DNA from: Rhizobium sp. GN54
Lineage (GTDB): Bacteria; Pseudomonadota; Alphaproteobacteria; Rhizobiales; Rhizobiaceae
Assembly (NCBI RefSeq): GCF_021026345.1
Contig: NZ_JAJNCZ010000006.1
Location: 62,001 to 126,000, forward strand
Length of the DNA: 64,000 bases
Direction of reading: 5' to 3'
Shown here: in pieces, positions 9,423 through 17,746 of the stretch
Layout of the letters: each line of letters begins with the position of its first letter
Numbering within the stretch: the stretch's first letter is position 1
Made by a program: the position numbers and the translations under genes
The notes under the pieces: generated by a model
Databases searched by the model: none
The model's input: only the letters and a program-made list of their open reading frames with translations
What the model was told of the DNA's origin: nothing

Positions 9423-9440
9423 ACACTAATGTATTAGTGT
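9423..9440. promoter_or_regulatory. GntR-type operator, copy 1
   Basis: The perfect palindrome ACACTAATGTATTAGTGT overlaps the -10 hexamer of the importer promoter. Near-identical sites lie at 11276-11291 and 12150-12167. The position predicts repression, probably by one of the two adjacent GntR proteins. Confidence 0.7.
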
Positions 9441-9459
9441 AGATATAGACAACTGTCAA
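9431..9459 (-). promoter_or_regulatory. Sigma-70 promoter of the importer operon
   Basis: On the minus strand a perfect TTGACA (9454-9459) is followed after 17 bases by TAATAC (9431-9436). It begins directly after the stop of the DHDPS-family gene and points to the binding-protein gene. The -10 lies within the 9423-9440 palindrome. Confidence 0.7.
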
Positions 9460-10419
9460 CTAAACACCGGCTGCGCTTTTCCGCGGTTCCGACGCTCGCG
9501 AAAGTGCCTGGTTCTCGGCGATCTTGAGAGCGGCAACCGCAGCCTCGACCGGAGGCAGCTTGCCGGCCGGAAGGTTCGAGATCATCGGCATCAACGGGCC
9601 GGTATCTGCGATACCCGACAGGCGAATGCCGTCATGGAGAACCTGAAGGCCACCGAGTTCCAGGCGAACCTTCTCGAATGCCAGGAACGGCTTGCTGAGT
9701 TCAAAGGCTTCCGCCGCACGGCCGGCCTTGTAGAGTGCCAGAAGTTCGGAGGCTGCAGCCGGCGCGATGCAGACGGCGCCGGACGTGTAGGTGGTCACCT
9801 TGCGTGCGCCGAGGTGATCGTGGATGGGCGTCTCGCCCATGCCGCTTGCCAGATGTTCCGTACCGATCGCCGAGAGGACCGCGTCGAGATAGGGGTCCTT
9901 GGCGGCATCCGGCTTCTCGACGGCATATTTGACGAAGCTGACGGCCTTTTCCGCAATCAGCTTGGCCAGTTCGTCCGGATCGACATAGTTCTCGCGCTTG
10001 AGATAGAGGACGAGACCGCTTCCAAAGGCGGCGGCAAGCCTGCGCACGCCGTTGGCGACGCCCGCCGGGTCTGCCGGGAAATTGGTCGGCAGCACCATGA
10101 CGTTCTTCAGGCCAAGATCGCGGACGATCGGCACCTGCGCCATCGCCTTGCCGAAGTCCGGACCGATCGAGGTGATGAGATGCGTGGTCGGCGCGACCGA
10201 AGCCTTGAGCGCTTCCATGGCTGCCCGGAAGTCGTCCAGCCCGAAATGATAGAGATTGGCGTTGCCGCCATAGAGCAGGATATCCACCCCGCCGGCTTCG
10301 ATATGCTTGATGATAGCCTCGTTCGCGCCCGCATTGACCGAATAGTCGGCGTTGAGCGCGATGGGAGGCACGGCGACCACGGATGATGCGTAGTCGGCCG
10401 GGGCAAGTGCTGTTTGCAT
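9460..10419 (-). CDS. Dihydrodipicolinate synthase family aldolase/dehydratase
   Basis: The 319-aa TIM-barrel protein is of the class I (Schiff-base) aldolase family. Lys164 in SFVKYAV fits the catalytic lysine, and VLYLKRENY (Tyr139) lies in the usual tyrosine region. Members of this family act as 2-keto-3-deoxy-sugar-acid aldolases or dehydratases. With the IlvD/Edd dehydratase and the semialdehyde dehydrogenase nearby, a 2-keto-3-deoxy-acid dehydratase giving a ketoglutarate semialdehyde is plausible. The ATG at 10419 has GGAGG six to seven bases upstream, within the loop of an inverted repeat. Exact substrate unknown. Confidence 0.85.
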   Translation of the reverse strand: MQTALAPADYASSVVAVPPIALNADYSVNAGANEAIIKHIEAGGVDILLYGGNANLYHFGLDDFRAAMEALKASVAPTTHLITSIGPDFGKAMAQVPIVRDLGLKNVMVLPTNFPADPAGVANGVRRLAAAFGSGLVLYLKRENYVDPDELAKLIAEKAVSFVKYAVEKPDAAKDPYLDAVLSAIGTEHLASGMGETPIHDHLGARKVTTYTSGAVCIAPAAASELLALYKAGRAAEAFELSKPFLAFEKVRLELGGLQVLHDGIRLSGIADTGPLMPMISNLPAGKLPPVEAAVAALKIAENQALSRASEPRKSAAGV

Positions 10420-10444
10420 AGTTGACCCTCCTGAAGTCAACTAT
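10418..10444. promoter_or_regulatory. Inverted repeat enclosing the Shine-Dalgarno of the DHDPS-family gene
   Basis: ATAGTTGAC (10418-10426) and GTCAACTAT (10436-10444) are perfect inverted repeats with a nine-base spacer. The spacer carries the AGGAGG, and the left arm includes two bases of the start codon. It could be an operator or an RNA hairpin presenting the ribosome site in its loop. Confidence 0.55.
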
Positions 10445-10493
10445 CCTTACTGAATTTTCGAAAAGTTGTAAAGATAAATTACATATATTGGTG

Positions 10494-11261
10494 TCAGGGG
10501 TCCAATGCGCCGTTCGTCATGCGCCGACGTGCCTGAAGAATATGGCTTTCCATCGCGACGCGCGCCCAGACGGGATCCTTGTTGCGGATCGCCTCGACGA
10601 TGTCGGCATGTTCGCCGATCACCTTGCGGGCGCGTGCCGGCGATCCCGAACGCGTGAGCGACAGCGAGACGTTCATGAAACCGCTGAGCGACACGTCGGG
10701 ACCTTCGAGCGCCAGGCTGAAAAACTCGTTGCCCGTGGCCTCGGCGATGGAGAGATGAAAGCGGCGATCGCTTTCCGGCAGGAACAGGCCGCGGGCGACC
10801 TGGCTGGAGAACTGTTCGTGCGCCTCGACGATTTCGGCGAGCGCCTTGTCCGTGCGCCGCTCCGCCGCCAGCGCAGCCGCGTTGCCTTCGACGCACAGCC
10901 GCAATTCCTGGTAGCGCAGGAAGCGGGAGATGTCGGTGAGGTTGGCGAGATCCGGCAGGCTGCGGGAAGGCGTGGTCAGGACATAGGTGCCGCTGCCGCG
11001 GCGTGCCTCGACGAGGCCATCCAGGCGCAGGCGCGCCAGGGCGTCGCGGATGACGGGGCGGGAAACGCCGAACCGATCGCAGAGATCGCTTTCGGACGGC
11101 AACCGGCTGCCCGGCGGAAACGTGCCCTTCAGGATGTCCTGCAGAACATGGCCATAGACCTGGTCGGCATAGCTGGACGGTTTCAGTTCGGGTAGGTCTG
11201 CGACAGGGTTTGCGTTTTCGGCCACGGGCGTGAAACTTTCTACCGGCGGTTTACAAATCAA
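10494..11261 (-). CDS. GntR/FadR-family transcriptional regulator
   Basis: The 255-aa regulator has an N-terminal winged helix with LPSESDLCDRFGVSRPVIRDALARLR near residues 53-78 and RGSGTYV in the wing, followed by an all-helical FCD ligand domain with metal-ligand type residues (SDRRFHLSIAEATGNEF). The start is uncertain: a TTG at 11261 gives the full length, with a GTG 36 bases further in as an alternative. It is divergent from the second GntR gene and precedes the DHDPS-family gene, so it probably controls the sugar-acid genes. Confidence 0.88.
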   Translation of the reverse strand: MICKPPVESFTPVAENANPVADLPELKPSSYADQVYGHVLQDILKGTFPPGSRLPSESDLCDRFGVSRPVIRDALARLRLDGLVEARRGSGTYVLTTPSRSLPDLANLTDISRFLRYQELRLCVEGNAAALAAERRTDKALAEIVEAHEQFSSQVARGLFLPESDRRFHLSIAEATGNEFFSLALEGPDVSLSGFMNVSLSLTRSGSPARARKVIGEHADIVEAIRNKDPVWARVAMESHILQARRRMTNGALDP

Positions 11262-11275
11262 GCGGGCTGCTTCTC

Positions 11276-11297
11276 ACTAAAGCATTAATGCTTTAAG
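11276..11297. promoter_or_regulatory. GntR-type operator, copy 2, in the divergent regulator intergenic region
   Basis: The perfect 18-bp palindrome TAAAGCATTAATGCTTTA occupies 11278-11295. In a second register, ACTAAAGCATTAATGC (11276-11291) matches the other copies at 13 of 16 positions. It lies between the two divergent GntR genes, consistent with autoregulation. Confidence 0.6.
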
Positions 11298-11330
11298 ACA
11301 GTCAAAGACGATTTGAAGAGGAAGACGTCC

Positions 11331-12035
11331 GTGACTTCGGATCTGCCCTTAGCCAAGCATCGCATCGGCCTGGACCGCACGCGCCAGGTCGCCCCCCAGA
11401 TCGTGGAATATCTCCGCGAAAAAATCCTCGAGCTCGAGCTCGCACCCGGTACGCCCCTGTCGCGCGTCGAACTGCAAAACCAGTTCGGCCTCAGCCAGAC
11501 GCCGGTTCGCGACGCCCTGATGAGGCTGGAAGAGGAGGGGCTCGTCACCGTTTACCCACAATACGCCACCCTGGTGTCCAAGATCGACATCAATCTTGCC
11601 AGGCAAACGCATTTCATGCGGCGTGCCATCGAGCAGGAGATCGTGCATGAGCTGGCCACCAAGTCGGATCGGCGATTCGTCGACCGTCTGACAGTCGCCA
11701 ATGCGACGCTGAAGGCATTGGTTTCGTCCGACGAATACGGCGACTTCCTCCGTCATGACCGGGCCTTCCATCAAATTCTCTACGAGGAGGCGGGGCTGCA
11801 GGACATCTGGCCGGTGGTCCGGCGCCACAGCGGCCATATCGACCGGTTGCGCCGGCTCAACCTGCCGAATGTCGGCAAGGCGCGCGTGGTCGACAACCAT
11901 GACGCCATCATCGACGGGCTGGCCAAGGGCGATGCCGCCGGAGCCGAAGAGGCGATGAAGGTCCATCTGTCCGGCACGCTTTCGATGGTCGCCAGCATCG
12001 TCGAGAAGTATCCGGATTTCGTCCAGTACGACTAG
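11331..12035 (+). CDS. GntR-family (FCD domain) transcriptional regulator
   Basis: The 234-aa regulator has a winged helix with TPLSRVELQNQFGLSQTPVRDALMRLEEEGLVTVYPQ and an FCD domain with DFLRHDRAFHQILYEEAG, which carries the Asp and His pattern of the metal or ligand pocket. I prefer the GTG at 11331 because GAGGA lies eight bases upstream; a TTG at 11313 would add six residues. It is transcribed away from the first GntR gene and towards the sugar-acid dehydratase operon. Either GntR could bind the ACTAATG palindromes. Confidence 0.87.
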   Translation: MTSDLPLAKHRIGLDRTRQVAPQIVEYLREKILELELAPGTPLSRVELQNQFGLSQTPVRDALMRLEEEGLVTVYPQYATLVSKIDINLARQTHFMRRAIEQEIVHELATKSDRRFVDRLTVANATLKALVSSDEYGDFLRHDRAFHQILYEEAGLQDIWPVVRRHSGHIDRLRRLNLPNVGKARVVDNHDAIIDGLAKGDAAGAEEAMKVHLSGTLSMVASIVEKYPDFVQYD

Positions 12036-12149
12036 CCTGGCTGCCACGCGGCGCCTTCCCGGTACTCCCGGCGCCGCTGCCGCAGTCGACCTATTGCCGC
12101 CATCCCGGCCGTGCGCGTCGCTCCTGGCGCGGGCCATACGCTTGCTGCG

Positions 12150-12167
12150 ACGCTAATGCATTAGTGT
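12150..12167. promoter_or_regulatory. GntR-type operator, copy 3, upstream of the dehydratase
   Basis: ACGCTAATGCATTAGTGT differs from the 9423-9440 palindrome at two positions and contains the perfect 12-bp palindrome CTAATGCATTAG. It lies 65 bases before the dehydratase start. It links the right-hand catabolic operon to the left-hand importer operon. Confidence 0.68.
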
Positions 12168-12231
12168 ATTGCCGTTCGGTTCGGCCTGTGCTACTCCCGA
12201 AGGAAGACAAGAACACCGACAGGAAACACCA

Positions 12232-13962
12232 ATGTCCAAGACAGCGAGTGCGCTGCGCAGCGCGCGATGGTTCGCCCCCGACGATCTCAGGTCTTCAGGC
12301 CATCGCTCGCGCCTGATGCAGATGGGCTATGACGAGAAGGACTGGGGCCAGAGGCCCATCATCGCCATTCTCAACACCTGGTCGGATCTCAATCCCTGCC
12401 ATGCGCATTTCAAGCACCGTGTCGAGGATGTGAAGCGCGGCGTCCTGCAGGCCGGCGGCTTTCCCGTCGAACTTCCGGTGCAGTCGCTGTCGGAGACGTC
12501 GCTGAAGCCGACGACCATGCTCTACCGCAACTTCCTTGCCATGGAGGCGGAGGAACTGCTGCGGGGGCACCCAGTCGACGGCGTCGTGCTGATGGGCGGC
12601 TGCGACAAGACCACGCCGGCGCTCGTCATGGGCGCCATCAGCGCCGGCTTCCCCATGATCTTCCTTCCGGCCGGGCCGATGCTGCGTGGCAACTACAAGG
12701 GCGAGTATCTGGGCTCCGGCTCCGATGCCTGGAAATATTGGGACGAGCGTCGCGCCGGAACGATCACCGACGAGCAATGGACCGGTGTCGAGGAGGGAAT
12801 TGCCCGCTCCTACGGCCATTGCATGACTTTCGGCACGGCCAGCACGATGACGGCGATCGCCGAATCCATGGGGCTGACGCTCCCCGGCGCCAGCTCCATT
12901 CCCGCGGCCGATGCCAACCACATCCGCATGTCCACCCGTTGCGGCCGCCGCATCGTCGAGATGGTGTTCGAGGATCTGACCCCGGACAAGATCATCAACC
13001 GGCAATCCGTCGACAATGCCGTGACCGTCGCCATGGCCACCGGCTGTTCCACCAATGCCGTCGTGCACCTGATCGCCATGGCGCGGCGCGCCGGCGTGCC
13101 GCTAACGCTCGACGAACTCGACGACGCCGGCCGCAGGACGCCTGTCATCGCCAATATCCGGCCATCCGGCAAGCAGTACCTGATGGAGGATTTCTACTAT
13201 GCCGGCGGCCTGCGCGCGCTGATGGCGCAGATGAAGGACAAGCTCGATCTCGGCGTCATGACCGTCAGCGGCTTCAAGCTCGGCGAGACACTGGAGGGCG
13301 CCGAAGTCTATAACGACGACGTCATCCGGCCGCTCTCGAACCCGATCTATCACGAAGGGTCGCTTGCGGTCCTGCGCGGCAACCTTGCGCCCGACGGCTG
13401 CGTCATCAAGCCCTCGGCCTGCGAGGAGCGCCTGCGTGTGCATGAAGGTCCGGCGCTCGTTTTCGACAGCTACCCGGAGATGAAGAAGGCCGTGGAGGAC
13501 GAAAGCCTGGATGTCACGGCGGATCACATCATGGTGCTGCGCAATGCCGGCCCCAAGGGCGGGCCCGGCATGCCCGAATGGGGCATGCTGCCGATCCCGA
13601 AGAAGCTGATCAAGCAGGGCGTGCGCGACATGCTGCGCATCTCGGACTCGCGCATGAGCGGCACGAGCTACGGCGCCTGCATCCTGCATGTCGCGCCCGA
13701 AGCTCACGTCGGCGGCCCGCTCGCGCTGGTGCGCACCGGGGACATCATTCGCGTCGATGTGCCGAACCGTTCGATCGACATGCTGGTAGACGCGGAAACG
13801 CTGGCAAGACGCCGCGCCGAATGGGTGGCGCCGGCCGACAAGTTCGAGCGTGGCTACGGCTGGATGTTCTCCAGACATATCACCCAGGCCGACGAAGGCT
13901 GCGACTTCGACTTCCTGAAAACGGAATTCGGCAAGTCCGCCGGCGAGCCTGACATTTTCTGA
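12232..13962 (+). CDS. IlvD/Edd-family sugar-acid dehydratase
   Basis: This 576-aa Fe-S dehydratase removes water from a sugar acid (or 2,3-dihydroxy acid) to give a 2-keto-3-deoxy acid. Cluster-ligand cysteines are visible in NPCHAH, GGCDKT and YGHCMTFGTAST. PAGPMLRGNYKGEYLGSGSD is typical of the arabinonate/xylonate-type subgroup rather than of IlvD for branched-chain amino acid synthesis. AGGAA lies six bases before the ATG at 12232. It heads an operon with an RraA-fold protein, a hydroxyacid dehydrogenase and an aldehyde dehydrogenase. The precise sugar acid is not known. Confidence 0.88.
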   Translation: MSKTASALRSARWFAPDDLRSSGHRSRLMQMGYDEKDWGQRPIIAILNTWSDLNPCHAHFKHRVEDVKRGVLQAGGFPVELPVQSLSETSLKPTTMLYRNFLAMEAEELLRGHPVDGVVLMGGCDKTTPALVMGAISAGFPMIFLPAGPMLRGNYKGEYLGSGSDAWKYWDERRAGTITDEQWTGVEEGIARSYGHCMTFGTASTMTAIAESMGLTLPGASSIPAADANHIRMSTRCGRRIVEMVFEDLTPDKIINRQSVDNAVTVAMATGCSTNAVVHLIAMARRAGVPLTLDELDDAGRRTPVIANIRPSGKQYLMEDFYYAGGLRALMAQMKDKLDLGVMTVSGFKLGETLEGAEVYNDDVIRPLSNPIYHEGSLAVLRGNLAPDGCVIKPSACEERLRVHEGPALVFDSYPEMKKAVEDESLDVTADHIMVLRNAGPKGGPGMPEWGMLPIPKKLIKQGVRDMLRISDSRMSGTSYGACILHVAPEAHVGGPLALVRTGDIIRVDVPNRSIDMLVDAETLARRRAEWVAPADKFERGYGWMFSRHITQADEGCDFDFLKTEFGKSAGEPDIF

Positions 13963-14004
13963 TCGCCAGCAGTTCTGGCCGGCTATTTCTGAGTGGAGGA
14001 ACCA

Positions 14005-14730
14005 TTGACCGCTTACACCCTTTCCGACGCAACGCGCAAAAAATACCAAACCGTCAGCACCGCGACGCTGTGCACGGCCCTGTTCAAGCGCGGCCTGCGC
14101 AACCAGTTCATCCAGGATGTCCGCCCTGTCGCCCCGAAGGCGAAGAACATGGTCGGCCAGGCCTTCACGCTGCGCTACATTCCGGCCCGCGAGGACCTGA
14201 ACCAGATCTCCGTCTTCCAGAACCCCGAGCACCCGCAGCGCGCCGCCGTCGAACAGTGCCCGCCGGGTGCCGTGCTCGTCATGGATAGCCGCAAGGATGC
14301 GCGCGCGGCATCTGCCGGCTCGATCCTCGTCTCGCGGCTGATGGTGCGCGGCGTCGCCGGCGTCGTCACCGATGGCGGTTTTCGCGACAGTCCCGAGATC
14401 GGCGAACTGGAGATTGCGGCCTATCACAGCCGTCCCTCGGCGCCGACCAACCTGACCCTGCACCAGGCGCTGGACATCAACGTGCCGATCGGTTGCGGAG
14501 ACGTGGCCGTCTGGCCGGGCGACGTCGTCGTGGGGGATCGCGAGGGCGTGATCATCGTGCCTGCGGGCATCGCCGACGAAATCGCCGACGAGGCGGTGGA
14601 GATGACCGCGTTTGAGGATTTCGTCACCGAGGAAGTGTTGAAGGGACGCTCGATCATCGGGCTCTACCCGCCGACCCAGGAACAGACGAAGGTCGACTTT
14701 GCCGCATGGCGCCAGGCCAAGGGACGGTAA
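14005..14730 (+). CDS. RraA-family protein (HMG/CHA aldolase-like fold)
   Basis: The 241-aa protein has the RraA-family core, with DGGFRDSPEI near residue 125 (the D-G-x-x-R-D metal and substrate motif) and a conserved GDVVVGDREGVIIVP near 170. Relatives include 4-hydroxy-4-methyl-2-oxoglutarate/oxaloacetate aldolases and the ribonuclease regulator RraA. In catabolic operons they often act as aldolases or decarboxylases on 2-keto acids. I chose the TTG at 14005 because GGAGGA ends four bases before it. A GTG at 13993 lies too near that site. Confidence 0.8.
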   Translation: MTAYTLSDATRKKYQTVSTATLCTALFKRGLRNQFIQDVRPVAPKAKNMVGQAFTLRYIPAREDLNQISVFQNPEHPQRAAVEQCPPGAVLVMDSRKDARAASAGSILVSRLMVRGVAGVVTDGGFRDSPEIGELEIAAYHSRPSAPTNLTLHQALDINVPIGCGDVAVWPGDVVVGDREGVIIVPAGIADEIADEAVEMTAFEDFVTEEVLKGRSIIGLYPPTQEQTKVDFAAWRQAKGR

Positions 14731-14769
14731 GCGCCGTCCCCAAAATCCCTCGAGCCCTGGGCGGATCAC

Positions 14770-15693
14770 ATGCACAAGGACATCACCATTCTTCAGGCGG
14801 CACACCTTCCGGAAAAGACCGAACGGGAGCTGCAGGAAACGTTCGACATCATCCGCTTACCGAAGGATCATGACGAAGGCATGCGGATGCTTGCCGAACA
14901 CGGAGCCAAGATCCGCGGCATTGCGGTGCGCCACGCCCATATCGACAAGGCGATGCTCGACACCATGCCGGCGCTGGAGATCATTTCCAGCTACAGCGCC
15001 GGCCTGGACGGCATCGACGTGGAGGCCGCACGCGCCCGCGGGATCGAGGTGCACAACACCTCGAAGATCCTCGCCGAAGACGTCGCCGATCTCGCCGTCG
15101 CGCTTGCGATATCCGTGACCCGCGGCACGGTTCGCGGCCATGATTTCGTGCGCGACGGACGCTGGGAGCAGGGCGGCGCGTTTCCGCTCGGCCGCTCGTT
15201 GCGATCCCTGAAGACCGGGATCATCGGGCTCGGTCACATCGGCTCCGCCATCGCGAGACGCCTGCAGGTCATGGGGGCGACGGTCGCCTATCAGGGACCG
15301 CGCAGGAAGCCGGTGGATCTCGCCTATTTTGAAACCGCGTTGGAGCTCGCAGCTTGGGCGGACCTGGTGGTCGTCACCTGCCCGGCCACGCCGGAAACGA
15401 TCGGCCTCGTCGACCGGGACGTGCTCGATGCGCTCGGTCCGGACGGTTTTCTGGTCAATATCGCCCGCGGCACCATCGTCGACGAGGCGGCGCTCGTCGC
15501 ATCGCTTTCGCGCGACGGCATCGCCGGAGCCGGTCTCGATGTGTTCGACAAGGAGCCGCATGTGCCGGAGGCGCTGAGAAACGATCCCCGTGTCGTGCTG
15601 TCACCGCATATGGGAAGTGGTACGCGCGAGACCCGGCAGCAGATGGGCGACCGGATGTTTGAAGCGCTGCTCGAACATTTCGCAAGGCGATAA
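14770..15693 (+). CDS. D-isomer-specific 2-hydroxyacid dehydrogenase
   Basis: The 307-aa NAD(P)-dependent oxidoreductase resembles hydroxypyruvate/glyoxylate reductases. The nucleotide-binding motif is IIGLGHIGSAIARRL near residue 155. The catalytic Arg is in NIARGTIVDEAAL, and the His is in LSPHMGSGT. It could interconvert a 2-keto and a 2-hydroxy acid in the sugar-acid pathway. It lies 39 bases after the RraA-fold gene and 58 before the aldehyde dehydrogenase, on the same strand. Confidence 0.87.
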   Translation: MHKDITILQAAHLPEKTERELQETFDIIRLPKDHDEGMRMLAEHGAKIRGIAVRHAHIDKAMLDTMPALEIISSYSAGLDGIDVEAARARGIEVHNTSKILAEDVADLAVALAISVTRGTVRGHDFVRDGRWEQGGAFPLGRSLRSLKTGIIGLGHIGSAIARRLQVMGATVAYQGPRRKPVDLAYFETALELAAWADLVVVTCPATPETIGLVDRDVLDALGPDGFLVNIARGTIVDEAALVASLSRDGIAGAGLDVFDKEPHVPEALRNDPRVVLSPHMGSGTRETRQQMGDRMFEALLEHFARR

Positions 15694-15751
15694 CCACGGA
15701 CCGACGGCCGCCTGCGCGGCTCGGGAGTAACGCATTCAAGAGGACGTCATC

Positions 15752-17182
15752 ATGCACAGGAACCTGATCGCCGGCGAGTGGACCGCGGGCGAGGATACCA
15801 TTGAGAACATCAACCCGTCGAACACCAACGACGTGGTCGGCGAATACGCCCGTGCGTCCGCCGACGATGCCAAGGCCGCGATCGCCGCCGCCAAGGCCGC
15901 CTTTCCGGGCTGGTCGCGTTCCGGCATCCTCGAGCGCCATGCGATCCTGAAGAAGACCGCGGACGAGATCCTGGCGCGCAAGGACGAGCTCGGCACGCTT
16001 CTGGCGCGCGAGGAGGGCAAGACGCTGCCGGAGGCGATCGGCGAGACGATCCGCGCGGCGCAGATCTTCGAATTCTTCGCCGGCGAGACGCTGCGGCTTG
16101 CCGGCGAGGTCATCCCCTCGGTGCGGCCGAACATCGGCGTCGAGATCACCCGCGAAGCGGTCGGCGTCGTCGGCATCATCACGCCGTGGAACTTCCCCAT
16201 CGCCATTCCCGCCTGGAAGATCGCGCCGGCGCTGGCCTATGGCAATACCGTCGTCTTCAAGCCGGCCGAGCTTGTGCCCGGCTGCGCCTGGGCGATCGTC
16301 GACATCCTCGTGCGCGCCGGCCTGCCGAAGGGCGTGCTCAACCTCGTCATGGGCAAGGGCTCGGTCGTCGGCCAGGCGATGCTGGAAAGCCCGGACGTCG
16401 CCGCCATCACCTTTACCGGCTCGACCGGCACGGGCAAGCGGGTGGCGGCAGCCTCGATCGAGCATAACCGCAAGTTCCAGCTGGAGATGGGCGGCAAGAA
16501 CCCGTTCGTCGTCCTCGACGACGCCGACCTCACCGTCGCCGTCGAAGCCGCCGCCAATTCGGGCTTCTTCTCCACCGGCCAGCGCTGCACGGCCTCGTCG
16601 CGGCTGATCGTCACCGAGGGCATCCACGACAGGTTCGTCGCCGCGCTGACGGAGAAGCTGAAGACGCTGGTCGTCGACGACGCGCTGAAGGCCGGCACCC
16701 ATATCGGCCCGGTGGTCGACGCCGGCCAGCTGAAGCAGGACACCGACTATATCGAGATCGGCAAGGGAGAGGGCGCCAAACTCGCCTTCGGCGGCGATCT
16801 CGTCAAGCGCGACAATCCGGGCTTCTACCTGCAGCCGACGCTGTTCACCGAGGCGACGAACGCCATGCGGATCAGCCGCGAGGAGATCTTCGGCCCGGTC
16901 GTCTCCGTCATCCGGGTGAAGGACTATGACGAGGCGCTGGCGATCGCCAACGACACGCCGTTCGGCCTGTCCTCGGGGATTGCCACGACGAGCCTGAAGC
17001 ATGCGACGCACTTCAAGCGCAATGCCGAGGCCGGCATGGTGATGGTCAACCTGCCGACGGCGGGCGTCGACTTCCACGTCCCCTTCGGCGGCCGCAAGGG
17101 CTCCTCCTACGGTCCGCGCGAACAGGGCAAGTACGCCAACGAGTTCTACACCACCGTCAAGACCGCCTATACGCTGGCGTGA
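15752..17182 (+). CDS. Aldehyde dehydrogenase, alpha-ketoglutarate-semialdehyde type
   Basis: The 476-aa NAD(P)-dependent aldehyde dehydrogenase has Asn147 (TPWNFP), the FTGSTGTG cofactor loop near 221, Glu245 (LEMGGKNP) and the nucleophile Cys279 (GQRCTAS). The closing sequence GGRKGSSYGPREQG is typical of the 2,5-dioxovalerate/KGSA dehydrogenase branch. That reaction makes 2-oxoglutarate, the end point of the non-phosphorylative pentose and glucarate pathways. This fits the dehydratase and DHDPS-family genes nearby. AGAGGA lies eight bases before the ATG. Confidence 0.88.
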   Translation: MHRNLIAGEWTAGEDTIENINPSNTNDVVGEYARASADDAKAAIAAAKAAFPGWSRSGILERHAILKKTADEILARKDELGTLLAREEGKTLPEAIGETIRAAQIFEFFAGETLRLAGEVIPSVRPNIGVEITREAVGVVGIITPWNFPIAIPAWKIAPALAYGNTVVFKPAELVPGCAWAIVDILVRAGLPKGVLNLVMGKGSVVGQAMLESPDVAAITFTGSTGTGKRVAAASIEHNRKFQLEMGGKNPFVVLDDADLTVAVEAAANSGFFSTGQRCTASSRLIVTEGIHDRFVAALTEKLKTLVVDDALKAGTHIGPVVDAGQLKQDTDYIEIGKGEGAKLAFGGDLVKRDNPGFYLQPTLFTEATNAMRISREEIFGPVVSVIRVKDYDEALAIANDTPFGLSSGIATTSLKHATHFKRNAEAGMVMVNLPTAGVDFHVPFGGRKGSSYGPREQGKYANEFYTTVKTAYTLA

Positions 17183-17188
17183 GACCGG

Positions 17189-17219
17189 GGCCGCCCGGCC
17201 TTTACAGGACCGGGCGGCC
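17189..17219 (+). terminator. Terminator hairpin of the sugar-acid operon
   Basis: GGCCGCCCGG (17189-17198) and CCGGGCGGCC (17210-17219) form a perfect ten-bp stem with an 11-base loop, seven bases after the aldehyde dehydrogenase stop. It has no T run, so termination may be Rho-assisted. Confidence 0.6.
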
Positions 17220-17542
17220 GTTGCATGGCAGATCGCCAGCCCAGCATGACCATGTGAGCGGATAACTGCTCCTCGAATTCAACACCCCACCACCTTCCTG
17301 CATGCGCTCGACGAGCTTTCCCGGAAGCGGCGGCGCTTATGGCCGGGGACCGAGGTTCGGTCGATCCGGAGACGATCGTCGAATGGTGAATCCCGGGCCG
17401 TGCACCGTCGCCGGCACGGTCGCGTCTCCAACGCCGACGCAGATCTTCAGCAAAAGGTGATAACCTACCATGCCGGCCCCGGGCGGCCCGTCGTCCGACA
17501 CGTCCTGACGATCAACCGCCAGGGCAGGGCATAGACACGGGG

Positions 17543-17566
17543 AGGGGGCGATTGCCCCCTTTCCAT
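17543..17566 (+). terminator. Terminator-like hairpin not attached to a gene
   Basis: AGGGGGC-GATT-GCCCCCT with four loop bases is followed by TTCCATTGTTTC. It looks like an intrinsic terminator on the plus strand, but the nearest upstream gene ends 360 bases earlier. Confidence 0.4.
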
Positions 17567-17746
17567 TGTTTCTGAAAATGCAATTGAATCGAAACAATTG
17601 GCGCAATTGCTGGTGTTAATTTCTTCAGCCAGTATCGCTCCGTCAGCAAGGCACCGAAGAACGGCGCCGACGACCGGAAGCAAACTCAATCCATTTGGGC
17701 GCGAGCAGACGCTCACCAACTTCATCTCGCTGAAAGGATCAGGACA

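Larger units (their letters stand above)
17183..17746. other. 564-base stretch without a convincing gene
   Basis: No open frame here has convincing codon use or a ribosome site. It holds a G+C hairpin after the aldehyde dehydrogenase gene, a second hairpin at 17543-17560 followed by T-rich sequence, and three CAATTG palindromes at 17581-17609. The second hairpin has no gene directly upstream, so a small RNA ending there is possible. The last 130 bases probably hold the promoter of the hydrolase gene. Confidence 0.5.

Noticed and set aside
7792-9429. A 545-codon plus-strand frame opposite the family 5 binding-protein gene
   Set aside because: The minus-strand frame has a signal peptide and family motifs; the plus frame is a shadow.
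17261-17272. A lac-operator-like GAGCGGATAAC sequence
   Set aside because: It is a single short asymmetric match with no inverted repeat and no LacI-type regulator nearby.
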